Origin: Eupeodes corollae
Taxonomy: Eukaryota; Arthropoda; Insecta; Diptera; Syrphidae
Assembly (NCBI RefSeq): GCF_945859685.1
Contig: NC_079148.1
Location: forward strand, 53,826,421-53,890,420
Length of the DNA stretch: 64,000 nt
Reading direction: 5' to 3'
Shown: positions 35,021 to 46,715 of the stretch, piece after piece
Numbering within the stretch: position 1 is the first letter of the stretch
Layout of the letters: every line of letters begins with the position of its first letter
Notes under the pieces: generated by a model
Database searches by the model: none
The model's input: the letters and a program-made list of their open reading frames with translations, nothing else
Told to the model about the DNA's origin: nothing
Position numbers and translations under genes: made by a program

Positions 35021-35480
35021 ATTACCTCATTGGAGTGAACAAATATAAATCAATGATTTCTGTTACTTAAGATTAATATAATTAAAAATCATGCATGTAC
35101 AAAGCACTTTAGGCTAAAGGTAAAGGTAAAAGTCCAAAAAATACGTATCAAAGTAAAAGATGTTTACTAGTGTTTACTTGTTGGAGTTTGAAACTAAAAT
35201 TTTCCGAAGTCTATATATTGGGGGCCCAACGTTTGTGTAGGCTCTGGTGCTGCATGCCGCCCCGGTTGCCCTCGTCTCAATCTAGCCCTCTGTGTTGCTA
35301 CGTTGACAGTCTTATTTCCAATAAGGACTTGACAACTTGCCCCTTATGCAACAGTTGGCTTAGCGATATTCTCGGCAGTTCGACAAACCAGTTGCCTGAC
35401 ACGGAACCATCAAACCACGAATATGCAGACTCAAATGTTTGCACTAAACTTGAATTTTGGTAGATTTTTTTTTTATAATT
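35021..35480. other. Mixed-composition interval beside the hAT relic
   Basis: The stretch 35218-35460 has higher GC. A 97-codon plus frame (35170-35463) shows no family resemblance. It could be the N-terminal part of the hAT gene on the minus strand, or unrelated. Confidence 0.3.
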
Positions 35481-38400
35481 TGCTGATGTTGATCGTTATG
35501 ATCATAAAAAATAATAATGAAAATTTTGAGTTTGCTGATGATTGGTATAAGTGTACGTCCCTATCAAATAACCTAATAGAACTAAATTATGATCTTTAAT
35601 GACACCTTAAATTTCTGAGAACGCCAGGATCTTAATTTGGCAAACATTAAATTGATATTATGTTAAGTGTTAAATCACAGCTATGTCAAATTCCAGGGCT
35701 ATCAACTTAAAACCATGATATGGTATCTTGCAGGAGGTCTAATATTTGTTGTATATTTAATAATGATAATAAAATCATATTACATATTACGCAATGTTTT
35801 CAATGAAAAGCGCAACTTTAGCGAAGTCTTAATTTAAAGGAATACCATTACTGTCTTCTAAATCATTGAATTTAAATATAAGTGATAATATTTCGATTGA
35901 AAAAAGGTACACAGTTAAGATTTGAGATAAAACGAATCTTTAAAGAAATTATTAAAAAAGTGTGGAGTTCTTAAGAAAAATGTCAAATACTTGTTGTTGA
36001 AATTGATATATTATTGGTTTAATAGAGATATGATATAGACCGCATTGTTACAATTTTTTGTAACATTCAAATCTATGTCCAATGGAATGTGATAATTTTC
36101 TTTGGTAAAATGCTTTTCATCGTGGGCGCTCGTCTACAAATGAAAACCCCGCTAAAGTTTAAGAAAGACTGTGAAATTTTGCCGTATCATTTAATCAGCT
36201 CTTTTCTTAAGTATTTATGTGATTTGAATTGTAATCAAATAATTTCAATTTTAATTCAGGAGAATTTACATCATTTAAATTATACTACATCGGCTTAAAA
36301 CGTATAGACTGCAGAATATCACACAATACAAATATACTTATGGTTATTAAACAGAAAGAAAATATTTACTCTGGATTTATTTACTAGATTAAATATTTAC
36401 AAATTGTATTGTTGCCATAACTTTGTTTAAGTAAACAATTAAAATCGAGTGTAAATAACCAGCTTCTTTTAAATTTTTTAGAACAAATGCAAGCTGTAAT
36501 AAAATTGTAAATATATTTGCTGTTGTTTGTTTTTAAATTATCAAAAAAAAAATAAGATTTTCAAGTCCAAGCAAAAAATATTGATCGAATATTTTCTTAA
36601 CATAGTATTGAAATCCCTCTTAACAATATTTCAGTCAAATACCGAAGTGTAAACATTTAAGAAGAAATCGAAAGAAATATTTACGCAGGACAACTTTATA
36701 TACATATTATTACGATCTTTTTGACAAAATTAAAGATCATGCAAAGTTTTATTTGAGGTTAGTTTTCCTATACTTAAACTTATACGACAAATGTAACTTT
36801 TTTAACTTGAATTTTTAAATTAATTGAATTCCTAGAGTACTCGAAGGTATACAACAAATGTTTTTATATAAGCAGAGATTTTTCACTTTCACTTTTTTAA
36901 CATTGAATTTTAGAAACAATAAAATTTCACTACACAAACTTTAATAAAATATTTCAAAGCTAACAACTTATACTGTATAGTGTATATACAAAAAAAATAT
37001 GCTAAGACATTTATATGATGATCGGGAGACACAGGCTTAATTAAAACCACGCGCTTATTTAATTTGAAATGATACGAAATATTCCCATCACTGATTCACA
37101 ATAATTTCTATACAAACATTTCTACCCATCAGCATCAGCAATCCCCTTAAAATATGTATCTAAACATTCATCTAATGATGGAGAATAATGAGAACATGAG
37201 TACTTATCTTTCTGGATTGGATATTAAATGGACTTATAGACAAACATATAAGCTCTCTTGGCATGGCCCTAATTGAAGAAGCGACAAATTAAAATCCAGA
37301 CCATAGCCATAATTAACACGTCCAATATCTCTAACCATGCCGCTTCCGTGCGACCATAACGACTACGACGGCGATGACGACTGGTCATGAACGTCTATAG
37401 GCTTAATCATTCTATTATACATTTCAACTTGTTTTCATTTATGTTTGAATTTATTAAATGATTGAACGATTCACATATGGATTAATGTTTTTGAGCTTTG
37501 TACAATTGTTTTTTAAACGAGACAAAAATGTACCATTAAACTTTTTTCTCACATTTGAAATAACTGGCTTTCTGACTCGCAAAATTCGATTCAAGACTTC
37601 ACCGGGATCTTGGCTATAACTACAAGATCTCTGGCTAGACTTATGACCTAAGGATACTGGAAATGTGCAAGCAATATCAATACTGAAGTAAGTACTACAT
37701 TTACACGTGTTAAAAAAATAGTGATTTAAAACCATTGCATTAAAATGGCACAATTAATGAGTTAGTTCATTACCAATATAATCTAGGACATAATCGCATT
37801 TTATCGGGAAAATGTGCAATAAAACAAGATCGAAACCTTTTATAAGAAAAATGTGTAGTGATAATTTAATTCAAAACATGTTTTTATTTGATAAAAAAAT
37901 GTATTTATATTAACTTACCTAACTACAATTCATAGCCTAAAAACATGCCTTTTTAATGATTGCAAGACTTCAATTGAGCAAAAAGATATAAATATATTAT
38001 TGTGTGTTGTTTTTACTTCAGTGAGTAAACATAAAAGAACGGGGCTATAAAATGTTAGAATCTATAAGAAAATGGAGTAAAAACAGGGTAAAGATATCAA
38101 TATGATTCTTCTGATGATATTAGACAGTGATGCATTTTCGGTGTTTGTGTTTGCTTGATAAGAATTTATTAGATAACAAACCACTTTCAGTAAATACAAA
38201 AAAAAAGGTTAGATATATGTATGTACACACAAAAAGACCTCAAAAAATGTCAGTCTTTTTTTTCTTCTTTTCACATTAATTTATTATGCAAATATTTATT
38301 GTTTGTTGTTTATACTCTTCCTGGTGATTATTGGCTTCATAAAATCTTAAAATTAAAATCTGTCTGTCATCGTCCCTACAACCCAAACCATTGGGTCAAT

Positions 38401-39004
38401 TGAGTTCAAACTTGTAAGTTAAGGTTTTAAGCAGATTCATGTTAAGCATTTCTTAAGACTAAAAATAACGGATGTGGAATCGGCTAGAGTGATTGTTGAT
38501 AAATGACAGTAAGTATGTAATATGATAGTCATTTACAAATATATCGTTTCTAAATAGAGCTACCAAACAAGGTACAAAAGCACATTCGTGTAAAGGAAAA
38601 ATCGTACGACATTCGAAAAAACACAAGAAAAGTAAGTAAGTTATTCAAACACTGCCATTTTAATACTTATGTATACATATTTAGATATTTTATAGGAACC
38701 ATCTTAAAATTTCACCATAGCAATTATAAATTGTGACAATTACAATCTGGAATTGTTCAATCAAATTGAATTGAGTTGAATCATCTTACATAGACGGAAT
38801 AAAAATGGTCCAAAATTTGGACCAACTTTTTCGCTATTTCTATGATTGCTGTTTTTTGACATACAAACAAACAAGTGAAGACAAAACTCCTTCAGTAAAG
38901 TGATGAATATTTTGTTGTCTTTTTGGGCCGCGGTAATTTGCTGATTTTTACGCATAGACTTGGGACTTAAGAAAGTCTTTAAGAAAAGGTATTAAGTGAA
39001 ATAA
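35481..39004. other. AT-rich interval with scattered repeat fragments
   Basis: No gene was found. A segment at about 38375-38470 (CTGTCTGTCATCGTCCC through GCAGATTCATGTTAAGC and TTAAGACTAAAAAT) matches a module inside Rep-A copy 6 at 24245-24370. A GACGACG-rich tract lies at 37350-37385. Confidence 0.5.
38370..38475 (-). repeat. Rep-A-associated module fragment
   Basis: It is similar in order and wording to 24245-24370 (CCGTCTG-CTGTC, CAACCCATTAAATCAATTGA, AAGCCGATTCACGTTAAG, TTAAGACTAAAA), with no Rep-A ends nearby. Confidence 0.5.
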
Positions 39005-39310
39005 CCATGCCATGAAACCTCTCGCGCATTATATCGATTATGTCGTGTGTGGCACGTAGCGCAATCCTGTTAAAACCATATGTATTTGGTGTCCATATCA
39101 TCCAATTCAGGCCATAAGATTTTGATGGTCATCGACGTATAGTGATCGACGTCGAGAGTGATGGCCTGGCCGGCATCATTTTCAAATAAGTACGGAGCGA
39201 TGACGCCAACAGCCCAAAATTCACACCAAACAATAACTTTATTTGGATGCATTGGTGCCTCGTAAGTCTCGCGTGGATTAATGGTCATCTCAAATCCGGC
39301 AATTGTGAAC
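39005..39310 (-). pseudogene. Tc1/mariner-superfamily transposase fragment (copy 1)
   Basis: The minus-strand reading is NPRETYEAPMHPNKVIVWCEFWAVGVIAPYLFENDAGQ (kept here as description of an open 72-codon frame, 39288-39070). It continues through WPELDDMDTKYIWF, a TAA in place of the expected Gln codon, and QDCATCHT, which holds the second catalytic Asp. DDE/D transposases of this superfamily cut and paste at TA sites. Both the N-terminus and the third catalytic region are missing, so it is a dead, truncated copy. Confidence 0.8.
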
Positions 39311-39401
39311 TACAGTACCTATTGCAAAACCCTATGTTATGATTAAGTAAAATATTGAACATATTATAGTATGTTCCTAAGCCTTCTCTTTAATTTCACA
39401 A
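39311..39401. other. Short spacer
   Basis: AT-rich sequence between the transposase relic and the RTE element. Confidence 0.4.
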
Positions 39402-42020
39402 AATGGCTTACTTACTTACTTAAGGTGGCGCTACAGTCCGGGCGAACCTGGGCCTCAACCAACAAGCGTCTCCAGTCAGCTCGGTCCCTAGCTAGCAGTC
39501 TCCAGTTTCGCACGCCAAGTTGGTTGAGGTCCTCTCCCACCTGAGTGCGCCACCTGAGTCGCGGTCTTCCTCTACTGCGCCAGTCAGTGTCGCTGTACAG
39601 CCCGTACAGTTCGTCGTTATATCTTCTCCTCCATTCTCCATTTATGCGTACGGGACCAAAAATCACCCGAAGAATTTTTCTCTCGAAGCATCCTAAGACG
39701 CTCTCATCTTTCTTTGAGAGGGTCCAGGCCTCAGCGCCATACGTAAATGAGAACCTCTCCACTGACATCACGCTTTGATCTTTCAATTATGTCAATATCA
39801 TCTGCGTATCCGAGTAATTGGATGGATCTTTGGAAGATTGTGCCTCTCGTGTTGACGATTGAGTTTTGCATAATTCTTTCCAGAACGATGTTGAAGAAGT
39901 CGCATGACAGTGCATCGCCTTGTCTAAAACCTTTTTTGACATCAAATGCATAGGTAAGATCTTTTCCAACCTTGATAGAGCAGCGTGCATTCTCCATCGT
40001 CATTCTGCACAAACGGATAAGTTTGACAAGGATGCCAAAACTAGACATTGCTCTGTAGAGCTCTTCCCTATAGATGCTGTCATACGCGGCTTTAAAATCG
40101 ATAAAGAGATTGGTGGGTATCGATTTGAAGCTGCTGGGTTTTTTCCAAGATCTGCCGTACTGTGAATATTTGGTCGATAGTGGACTTTCCTGGTCTGAAG
40201 CCACACTGATAAGGACCAATCAGGTTGTTGACGAATGGCTTCAGACTTTCACTTAATACGGCAGAGAGGATCTCATACACAATGTTAAGGAGACTGATAC
40301 CTCTGTAGTTGGCGCAGTTTAGAGGGTCTCCTTTCTTATGTATCGGGCTTGCCGGTTCGGTAGCGATGCTGTCAGCTCCAGCAGCTTTGTTTGACTTAAG
40401 TTTAGATATAGCTATCTTCACTTCGTCAAGGTCGGGTAGGCGGAATTGTTGATCTGCGTCGCCGAGGTTGAGTGGTTCTATCTCCCTTACAGCGGAATTC
40501 GGTTCGTCATCGCCGTTATATAATTTGGAGAAGTGATCTTTCCATATTCTCAGCATCGACTGTGGTTCTACTACGATATTCCCCTGATCGTCTGTACAGG
40601 CTTCGGTTCGTGGCTGGTACCCTTGGGAGGTTTTTTTTACCTTTTGGTTTACGAACCTCATTCCTGTTGTGACATCCCTCTATCTCCTCGATCACGCGCT
40701 TCTCATGCTCTCTTTTTTTTTCATCTAAGAAGCCGGTTTTCCTCTCTTCTCTTCTGCTCGTAGAGCTCGCGAGCAGCTCTAGTCTTTTTTTGCAGCGCCG
40801 TTTTGTATGCCTCTTGTTTCGCTACGTGCGCTTGCCGGCATTCGTCGTCAAACCAGGGGTTTCGCTGTGGTGGCCGTGTGAAACCTAGCACTTCAGAGGC
40901 GGCATCTTGATGGCTGCAAGGCAATGTTACCACTGGTTTTCAATGCTTATTGCAGGCAGCATAGGATTCCTGAAGAGGTTATTAGAGACTCGATCGAAAA
41001 AGGATATGGCAGTCTCTTGCGATTGTAGCCGTCTAATGTCGAATCTTCTCACAGTACTTCCTTGTTTTGGCTTGGATCGGGATATCCGTAGCCTTACCTT
41101 GGCTACAACGAGGTAGTGGTCCGAGCCAATGTTGGCCTCTCGGAATGTTCGAATATCCTGGATACTGGAGAATTGTCGTGCGTCGATCGCAATGTGGTCA
41201 ATCTGGTTGACGGTTGATTGATCAGGAGATTTCCATGTCCCCTTGTGGATATTGAGATTCGTGAACTGCGTACTAGCTACCAGAACGTCTCGCCCCGCAG
41301 CGAAATCGACCAGCCTGAATCCGTTGTCGGAGGTAGTGTCGTGCAGGCTGTATCTCCCGATTATGCCACCAAAGATGTCTTCTCTTCCTAGCTTGGCATT
41401 AAAATCTCCTAAGACAATTTTAATGTCATAGCCAGGGCACTGCTCATATGTCTTGGCCAAGAGCTCGAAGAATATGTCTTTGGTGTCTTCATCTTTCTCC
41501 TCTGTTGGGGCATGCGCTCATATTAGGCTTATGTTGGCGAATTTAGCCTTGATGCAGATTGTCGTGATGCGCTCGCTCACACTATTGAAACTCAATACTT
41601 TTTGCCTGAGCCTAGGTCCAACAACAAGTCCACACCCAAATAGACGCTGTCTTTGTTCTCGGTAGCAGTCGTCGTAGTAGATGTCGCAGTCTTTTAGATT
41701 GCATTTGCCCGGTCCATCCCAGCGCACTTCTTGGATGGCTGTAATATCTGCCTTGCAGCATTGTTCGGCTGCACGTGGTCTGTTAAGGGAAGTCACCCCG
41801 ACCTGGAGGGCCAGATCCTTAGTTTAACTCCAAGGAAGGGGAGCCGGATAAACCGCTCCTTACAGGCCTGGGCTTCGAATATGTCGAAGAAACCCTATAA
41901 GGTGTTCACTAAGTAGTTCAACCTTACTGGAACTGTAGACGCCACCGTTGATTCCATCTCGAGAATTCGTCCGCTGCCGCCTGGATAAGGAGAGGTGCCT
42001 TAGTGGAAACACCTCTCCCC
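39402..42020 (-). mobile_element. Near full-length RTE-clade retrotransposon, broken
   Basis: Read on the minus strand, this is an RTE-type element with one ORF: AP-like endonuclease then RT. Its composition is much richer in GC than the flanks. The 3' end (39402-39422) is a TAAG/CTTA short tandem repeat, as RTE-clade elements often have in place of poly(A). The endonuclease is at about 41830-41090, the linker at about 40930-40520, the RT at about 40520-39740, and the C-terminal WEEDL-like RPRLRW, NWR-LARDR-DWR segment at about 39600-39412. Internal deletions remove part of the RT fingers (after AAGADSIATE, about 40360-40370) and the stretch between the palm and the C-terminus (about 39770). 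The 5' limit is uncertain. Confidence 0.88.
39412..41830 (-). pseudogene. RTE endonuclease/reverse transcriptase, disrupted
   Basis: Visible catalytic parts are ITAIQEVRWDG (endonuclease Glu, about 41745), LGDFNAKLG (about 41390-41425) and GSDHYLVV (about 41110-41130). In the RT they are HKKGDPLNCANYRGISLLN (about 40280-40345), QCGFRPGKSTIDQIFTVRQIL (about 40150-40210), FIDFKAAYDS (40074-40108), GFRQGDALSCDFFN (about 39890-39931), and an intact LLGYADDIDII (39789-39818). Damage: a TGA at 41518-41520 in the endonuclease with the same frame on both sides; a TAA after ENQW and a one-base loss near 40910; a stop after RREENRLLR at 40721; a frameshift near 40120-40140; another near 39740-39780. 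The frame breaks are few for this length, so the copy is fairly young compared with its neighbours. Confidence 0.88.
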
Positions 42021-42239
42021 CCTCTCTCGTTTGCTGGCTACTTTTAATTTTATTGTTTTAGTACATCCCTATGATTTCTTTATTTCTTACATTTAACATA
42101 AATTAAACTGTTTCTGGGATTAAGATTTGTTTGATATTTTTTTTTAGGATCCTTATTTTTTAGGGCTTGATTTACATACATTGTGAATTTTTCGCAACAT
42201 CTATTAAATGATAAATATTCACAATATTTGACACTTATT
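42021..42239. other. AT-rich spacer
   Basis: No feature was seen between the RTE 5' end and the second transposase relic. Confidence 0.4.
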
Positions 42240-42900
42240 AGGCGGTATATCAGCCTCAACTTAGGAAATGCTGGTTTTAAGTGGTCGAGAGTTTAAGGTT
42301 TATCTGCATAAACACAGTCTTTTACGTAGCCCCACGAAAAGAATTCTTGCGGTGTCAAATCGCATGATCTTGATGGCCAGTTGATATCGCCAAAACGAGA
42401 AACTACGCGCTCAGGAAATGTTTCTTGTAATAAAGCATATTCGCTTAAGTTATGTGGCATGTGGCACCGTCTTGTTGAAACCACATATTTTACAATTCGT
42501 ATCATATGACCATAACTGTACGAATTGACGGTGACAGTTGTTCTATCGTCGTTTTCGAAGAATTATGATCCAATCACACCTCCGGAGCAAAGAGAGTACA
42601 AAACAATGACTTTTTGTATATGTAATGGCCTCTTTTTAATTACTTAAGGATTCACAAAACCCCAAATACGGCGGTTTTGTGCTTCGTCACTGAAGAAAAT
42701 TTTGCTCGAAAAATCGTCGTCCACCGCCTGTTGTTCAAGCACCCATTAGACGTATCTACGGCATTGGGAATGGTCAACTGGATTCAGTTGTTGTGTCAAC
42801 TGGACTTTATATGGATGTACGTGAAGATCCAAATGCAAAATACGCCATAAAGTGCCGTAAGACAGTCTTAGTTCCTGAGAACGACGATTAATCGATAATC
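42240..42900 (-). pseudogene. Tc1/mariner-superfamily transposase relic (copy 2)
   Basis: Minus-strand frames show FRAKFSSVTKHKT (frameshifted SSKIFFSDEAQ, first catalytic Asp region, about 42660-42720) and pieces of VIGSFFEND and TVTVNS near 42530-42600. The 42505-42293 frame reads CHMPHNLSEYALLQETFPERVVSRFGDINWPSRSCDLTPQEFFSWGYVKDCVYADKP (given as separate motifs: SRFGDINWP, RSCDLTP, FFSWGYVKD). It overlaps copy 1 in family coordinates, so it is an independent copy. Multiple stops and frameshifts are present. Confidence 0.75.
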
Positions 42901-42927
42901 GCGTACAGAAGCCTTATTTTCTAAAGT

Positions 42928-43152
42928 TTTTTTTCACGGGTTCTGCCTTTTGCCAGGAATTGACAAATTCTATAAGAGTAATTCTTGTCATGAAAAGTGC
43001 TTTGTCAAATTAGCCGTTCGGATTAAGCTTAAAACTGTAGGTCCCCTCCATCCCTGCCAACAGTACTCACACACAGGAATGGTTGAGAGTTGTAAGCAAC
43101 AAGGCCCTAGTTCTCAACGGACTGTTGTGCCAACCAATTCATTTTTTTTTCG
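42928..43152 (+). mobile_element. tRNA-derived SINE, copy b, head missing
   Basis: It begins at TTTTTTTTCACGGGTTCTGCC, downstream of the tRNA-like head, and matches the body and tail of the copy at 51745-52158: GGAATTGACAAATTCT, GAGTAATTCTTGTCATGAAA, GCCGTTCGGATTAAGCTTAA, CAGGAATGGTTGAGAGTTGT, GGCCCTAGTTCTCAACGG, ACTGTTGTGCCAACCAATT. Confidence 0.78.
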
Positions 43153-45282
43153 AGCGAAACGATAATGCACATGCAAAAGCCGTACAGTATCTGTAACCAA
43201 CCTAGTCTTTTTGAATGTCTTTTTTGTAAATCATTATGTAAAGTTCTTAAAACACGATATGTGGCTGTGCAGAATGACCATTTTTGTGGCAGGTTTTAAC
43301 AGTTTATATGCGTTGTGCGATCCATTTTTATAAGTGTCAGCCTTTCAACTGTAAAAAAGTTGGTTTAACAACTTAGTTTGACAGATGTCGAATTCCAGCC
43401 CTATACTTTTGAAACCGTAAAATGGATAACCCGTTATTTTGAAATAATGCATTCTTTATTCTATTTAATTCAGAAATCATTTTTATTTTTGTAAGCAAAA
43501 ATGACACTAACAAAACAAGCCGCCTAAATGTTTGCTTACAAAAGTTGTTGCGCTACACTTTAACGTTCATGTTAAAATTTATTCTAGACTAAATTTATTA
43601 ATTTCGTTCTATGTGTATCAATAAAATTAAGATATTTGTCACGCAATAACAACCAATATAAATATGTAGAACACATAAGAGTTGCTAATAGTTTTATTTT
43701 TCTTACAGTCACACCCACACACGAAAATAAAAAATGGGTGTTTTTTTTCTAATTTGGCAACACTTTTTTAACTAGCGGCCATTTTGTCAACTGTCAAGTA
43801 TTTTATTTTTGGTTTCTTTGACATTTTAATATGAATCGAGCGATATGTCAACAAAGCTTTCTGTGTAATTCTATTTTGAAAATCATGGTTTTGCTCGAAA
43901 TACGTGATGAGCGAATTTTGTATGTCACACGGCTCGATTCATAATTGATTTATTGACGACAACGTTTGGTTACCGTGTTACTGTCACAAATGATGGAAAA
44001 AGTCATTGAAAATTTGACCTCCAGGTTAGATTTCGTCCGATCAAGCCAGCCGTGGCGGTCATACGCCATAAATTATATTCAAGTTATCTTTCGAATCAAG
44101 AAAAATGTCATCATCTTTGTTTCATTTTATTTCGAAGTTATATTCCTCTAAAAAGAACACCCTTTATATAATACAAATAAACAAAACATCTATTAACACA
44201 ATTCACTGGTGTTTGCAATCTTTTCATAGAGTTTCGCCTGTAATCAGATATGCGATTCGCTTCAATACATTTCATATTGAATTATAGGGCCTTCTAAAAT
44301 AAGCCTCGAAAAGTCGTTATTACATTTTATATGCCTAATTTTACAACAATTCCGGTTAAGTGATTATTATGAACGAAATTTACATAAGATTAGTTAAATA
44401 CTGCTTTAACAAGATTATTAACACGAATAGCAATAAATTACTATTTATGTATGATGTGGGATGATAGAAGAAACGTACACAACATAATATGTACTGAAAA
44501 AAAATATTAATTAATTAAAAGAAAGTCTCTTTACTGGTGGGAAATTTGCAATTCAGTCATGATGGCAATGACAGAAATTTAAATGTGTCAGAGTTCAATG
44601 ATCAAAAATTGGATTGTTGTTGTTATGACTTCATAACTTTTCCAAATATAATTCTTAGACACAAAATTATGGGTTCCATATTTTTTCTCAAAAACTGCTT
44701 CTCATATTTGAAGCTTACAAATTCCATGCAATATATATCTGAAACACAAAAGATTTTCATTTTCAATATCAATTGACTCTTCCATTTCAAATAATAGCCA
44801 ATGGGGTGCACTTCAATATGCTTATGATCTGTTATGTTGTGGAAACTTTTTTGTATGCAACTGATCTTGGATAGTTTAACTACACATTTTTGAAAAGTCT
44901 TATCAAAAATATTCAAGCAAAAAAAAATATTTTTCATTGTTAAATTTGTTATCAATTGTATATATTATAATAATGGTACAGCAAATGATCATGACTTTAT
45001 GAGTGGGTAACTGTTATGTGAAATAATGTGTGAAAAAAAACGTACAAAACTTATGTATTCAGATTCCAAGTTCTAAACAATTAAAAAATTTGATGACTTA
45101 AACTATATCTAAGTATATTGCCGTTTTGTCAAAGATAAAACCTTTTTATACGAAAATTCCTTCTAAACAAACATTTTTGTAAAACAATGAATTGAAACTG
45201 TACCGAAATATGTTAAAATAATAGGTAAAATATTGTCTCGTTCCAAAAATACAAGACAAAAATATATTTGAAAAATAAATTT
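43153..45282. other. AT-rich interval with one inverted repeat
   Basis: No gene. The inverted repeat at 43830-43943 is listed separately. Small frames at 43966-44287 and 44537-44955 look like chance. Confidence 0.5.
43830..43943. repeat. Perfect 12-bp inverted repeat, 90-bp spacer
   Basis: TATGAATCGAGC (43830-43841) and its exact reverse complement GCTCGATTCATA (43932-43943) frame a 90-base segment in which ATATGTCA and GTATGTCA also recur. It could be the ends of a tiny inverted-repeat element. No target duplication was seen. Confidence 0.5.
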
Positions 45283-45846
45283 AAAGAGAGGCTGAGATGC
45301 GACTCACACTGATAGCTACCCAATTTGTCTGCCGATTTGTCTGAAGATTTGAAGGTATGTAGGTTTTGATATTTTGTTCAAAAAGTTCCTAGTTGAATTG
45401 TTGTAAAAAATTAAAAATTACCAACATACACATATTGGATATGATGGAATCGTTTGATTGTGAACTAGATTTTTAGTCGTGAACTACTTTTTACCAATTT
45501 TAGTAGCATTTTTAAAAAGTTTTACTTTTTATATAACCAAATAAAAATTGGATGAAGGAAATTAATCTGAAGGCAATGACTTCTTTTATTCACAAGATAT
45601 CGAGAACCGAACATCAATTTTTACCAAAATCATTTTTTATTCGTAAAATTTTCGAGGTGAACAATTTTTTTGATCTATAAAAATAAACCATTTATTGAAT
45701 TTATTTTTTCAAAAAATTGTTGTGTATCACGTTACAATATTTTATAAACAATTTAACTTTTTATTTGAAGTCGATATCTCTACTGGTTTTTGAGCTATGG
45801 ACGACTATGGAAAAAACGTCGGGAACGTTACTTCCTATTTAAAGTT
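45283..45846 (-). mobile_element. Rep-A copy 8, internally deleted
   Basis: The left end AAAGAGAGGCTGAGATGCGAC and the following CTGATAGCTACCCAATTTGTCTG match the Rep-A 3' end in reverse. The right end ACTTCCTATTTAAAGTT (45830-45846) is a variant of the 5' palindrome. The ACGT block and most monomers are missing (GGGAACGTTACTTCC is a direct join). Confidence 0.72.
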
Positions 45847-46039
45847 AATAATATAGTCCTGATCTTGCGTTAAGTTCTTTTCCCGGGCGCCAATTATAAG
45901 TTTAAGTTATGTTATATACGTACAGCACCCAAAAAATTGTTTCTGTCATTACCAGAATAATATCATAAATTTAGAAGCTCTTATGAGCAAGTCTCTAATA
46001 ATATAATTCAAAATGAGATATAGATGGTAGACGGAAATA
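45847..46039. other. Spacer with a GGGCGCCA word
   Basis: GGGCGCCAATTATAAG at about 45886-45901 recalls the PBS-like words near 30634 and 30766. Nothing else was recognised. Confidence 0.3.
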
Positions 46040-46715
46040 ATGCGGAAATATTGGGTTGTCAACAAATCAACAGAAAACTAAAATTATGACAAATGGTGCT
46101 TATGATCCAGTTAGTGTTAATAACAATATATTAGAATACGTTGAAGACTACACATACCTTGGTCAGATTATCTCATTCAAAGACAAAGAAAAAAGGATAT
46201 AGAGCAGCGAATGACGAACGCTTGGAGGCAGTTCTGGAACGTTAAGCATCTTCTTACATTGAATGTTTCGAATAAAACAAGGAAATATGTGTTTGACTCA
46301 ACAGTTATTCCAGTCCTCACCTATGGGTGCCAAACTTGGCAAGTCACGAAAAAAACACTGAGATGAAACTCCAAATTTGTCAGAGAGCAATGGAGAGAGC
46401 TATTTTGAACGTTCATATTGCCCAGCAAATTAACCATCAGAATATAAGAAGTCAAACTAATTTTGAAGACGTTAGACACAGGCTTAAGAAACTCAAATTG
46501 GAATGGGCAGGACATGTAATACGTACACCTGATAATCGATGGACAAAATTAGTAACCGAATGGATACCCTTAGAAAGCAAAAGAAGCGTAGGTGGACAAC
46601 ATAAACGCTGGAAGGATGACATCCGAAAAATATGCCCACTTTATTGGAGAGAAGCACTAGATAGAAGAAGATGGAGAAGTCTGGGGGAGGCTTATGCTCA
46701 GATAACTTAAAATTA
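46040..46715 (+). pseudogene. RTE-like retrotransposon 3' end (second family)
   Basis: Plus-strand pieces in three frames read EYVEDYTYLGQIISFKDKE (about 46128-46190), MTNAWRQFWNVKHLL and VFDSTVIPVLTYGCQTWQVTKK (about 46210-46350), then a clean 127-codon frame (46327-46710). That frame holds MKLQICQRAMERAILNV, LKKLKLEWAGHVIRTPDNRW, KRWKDDIRK and WRSLGEAYAQ. This is the C-terminal region of RTE-type endonuclease-RTs. It differs from the element at 39402-42020, so two RTE families are present. It is 5'-truncated and frameshifted. Confidence 0.8.

Noticed and set aside
44623..44955. 110-codon minus-strand frame
   Set aside because: It overlaps a 79-codon plus frame, has no family pattern and reflects AT-rich composition.
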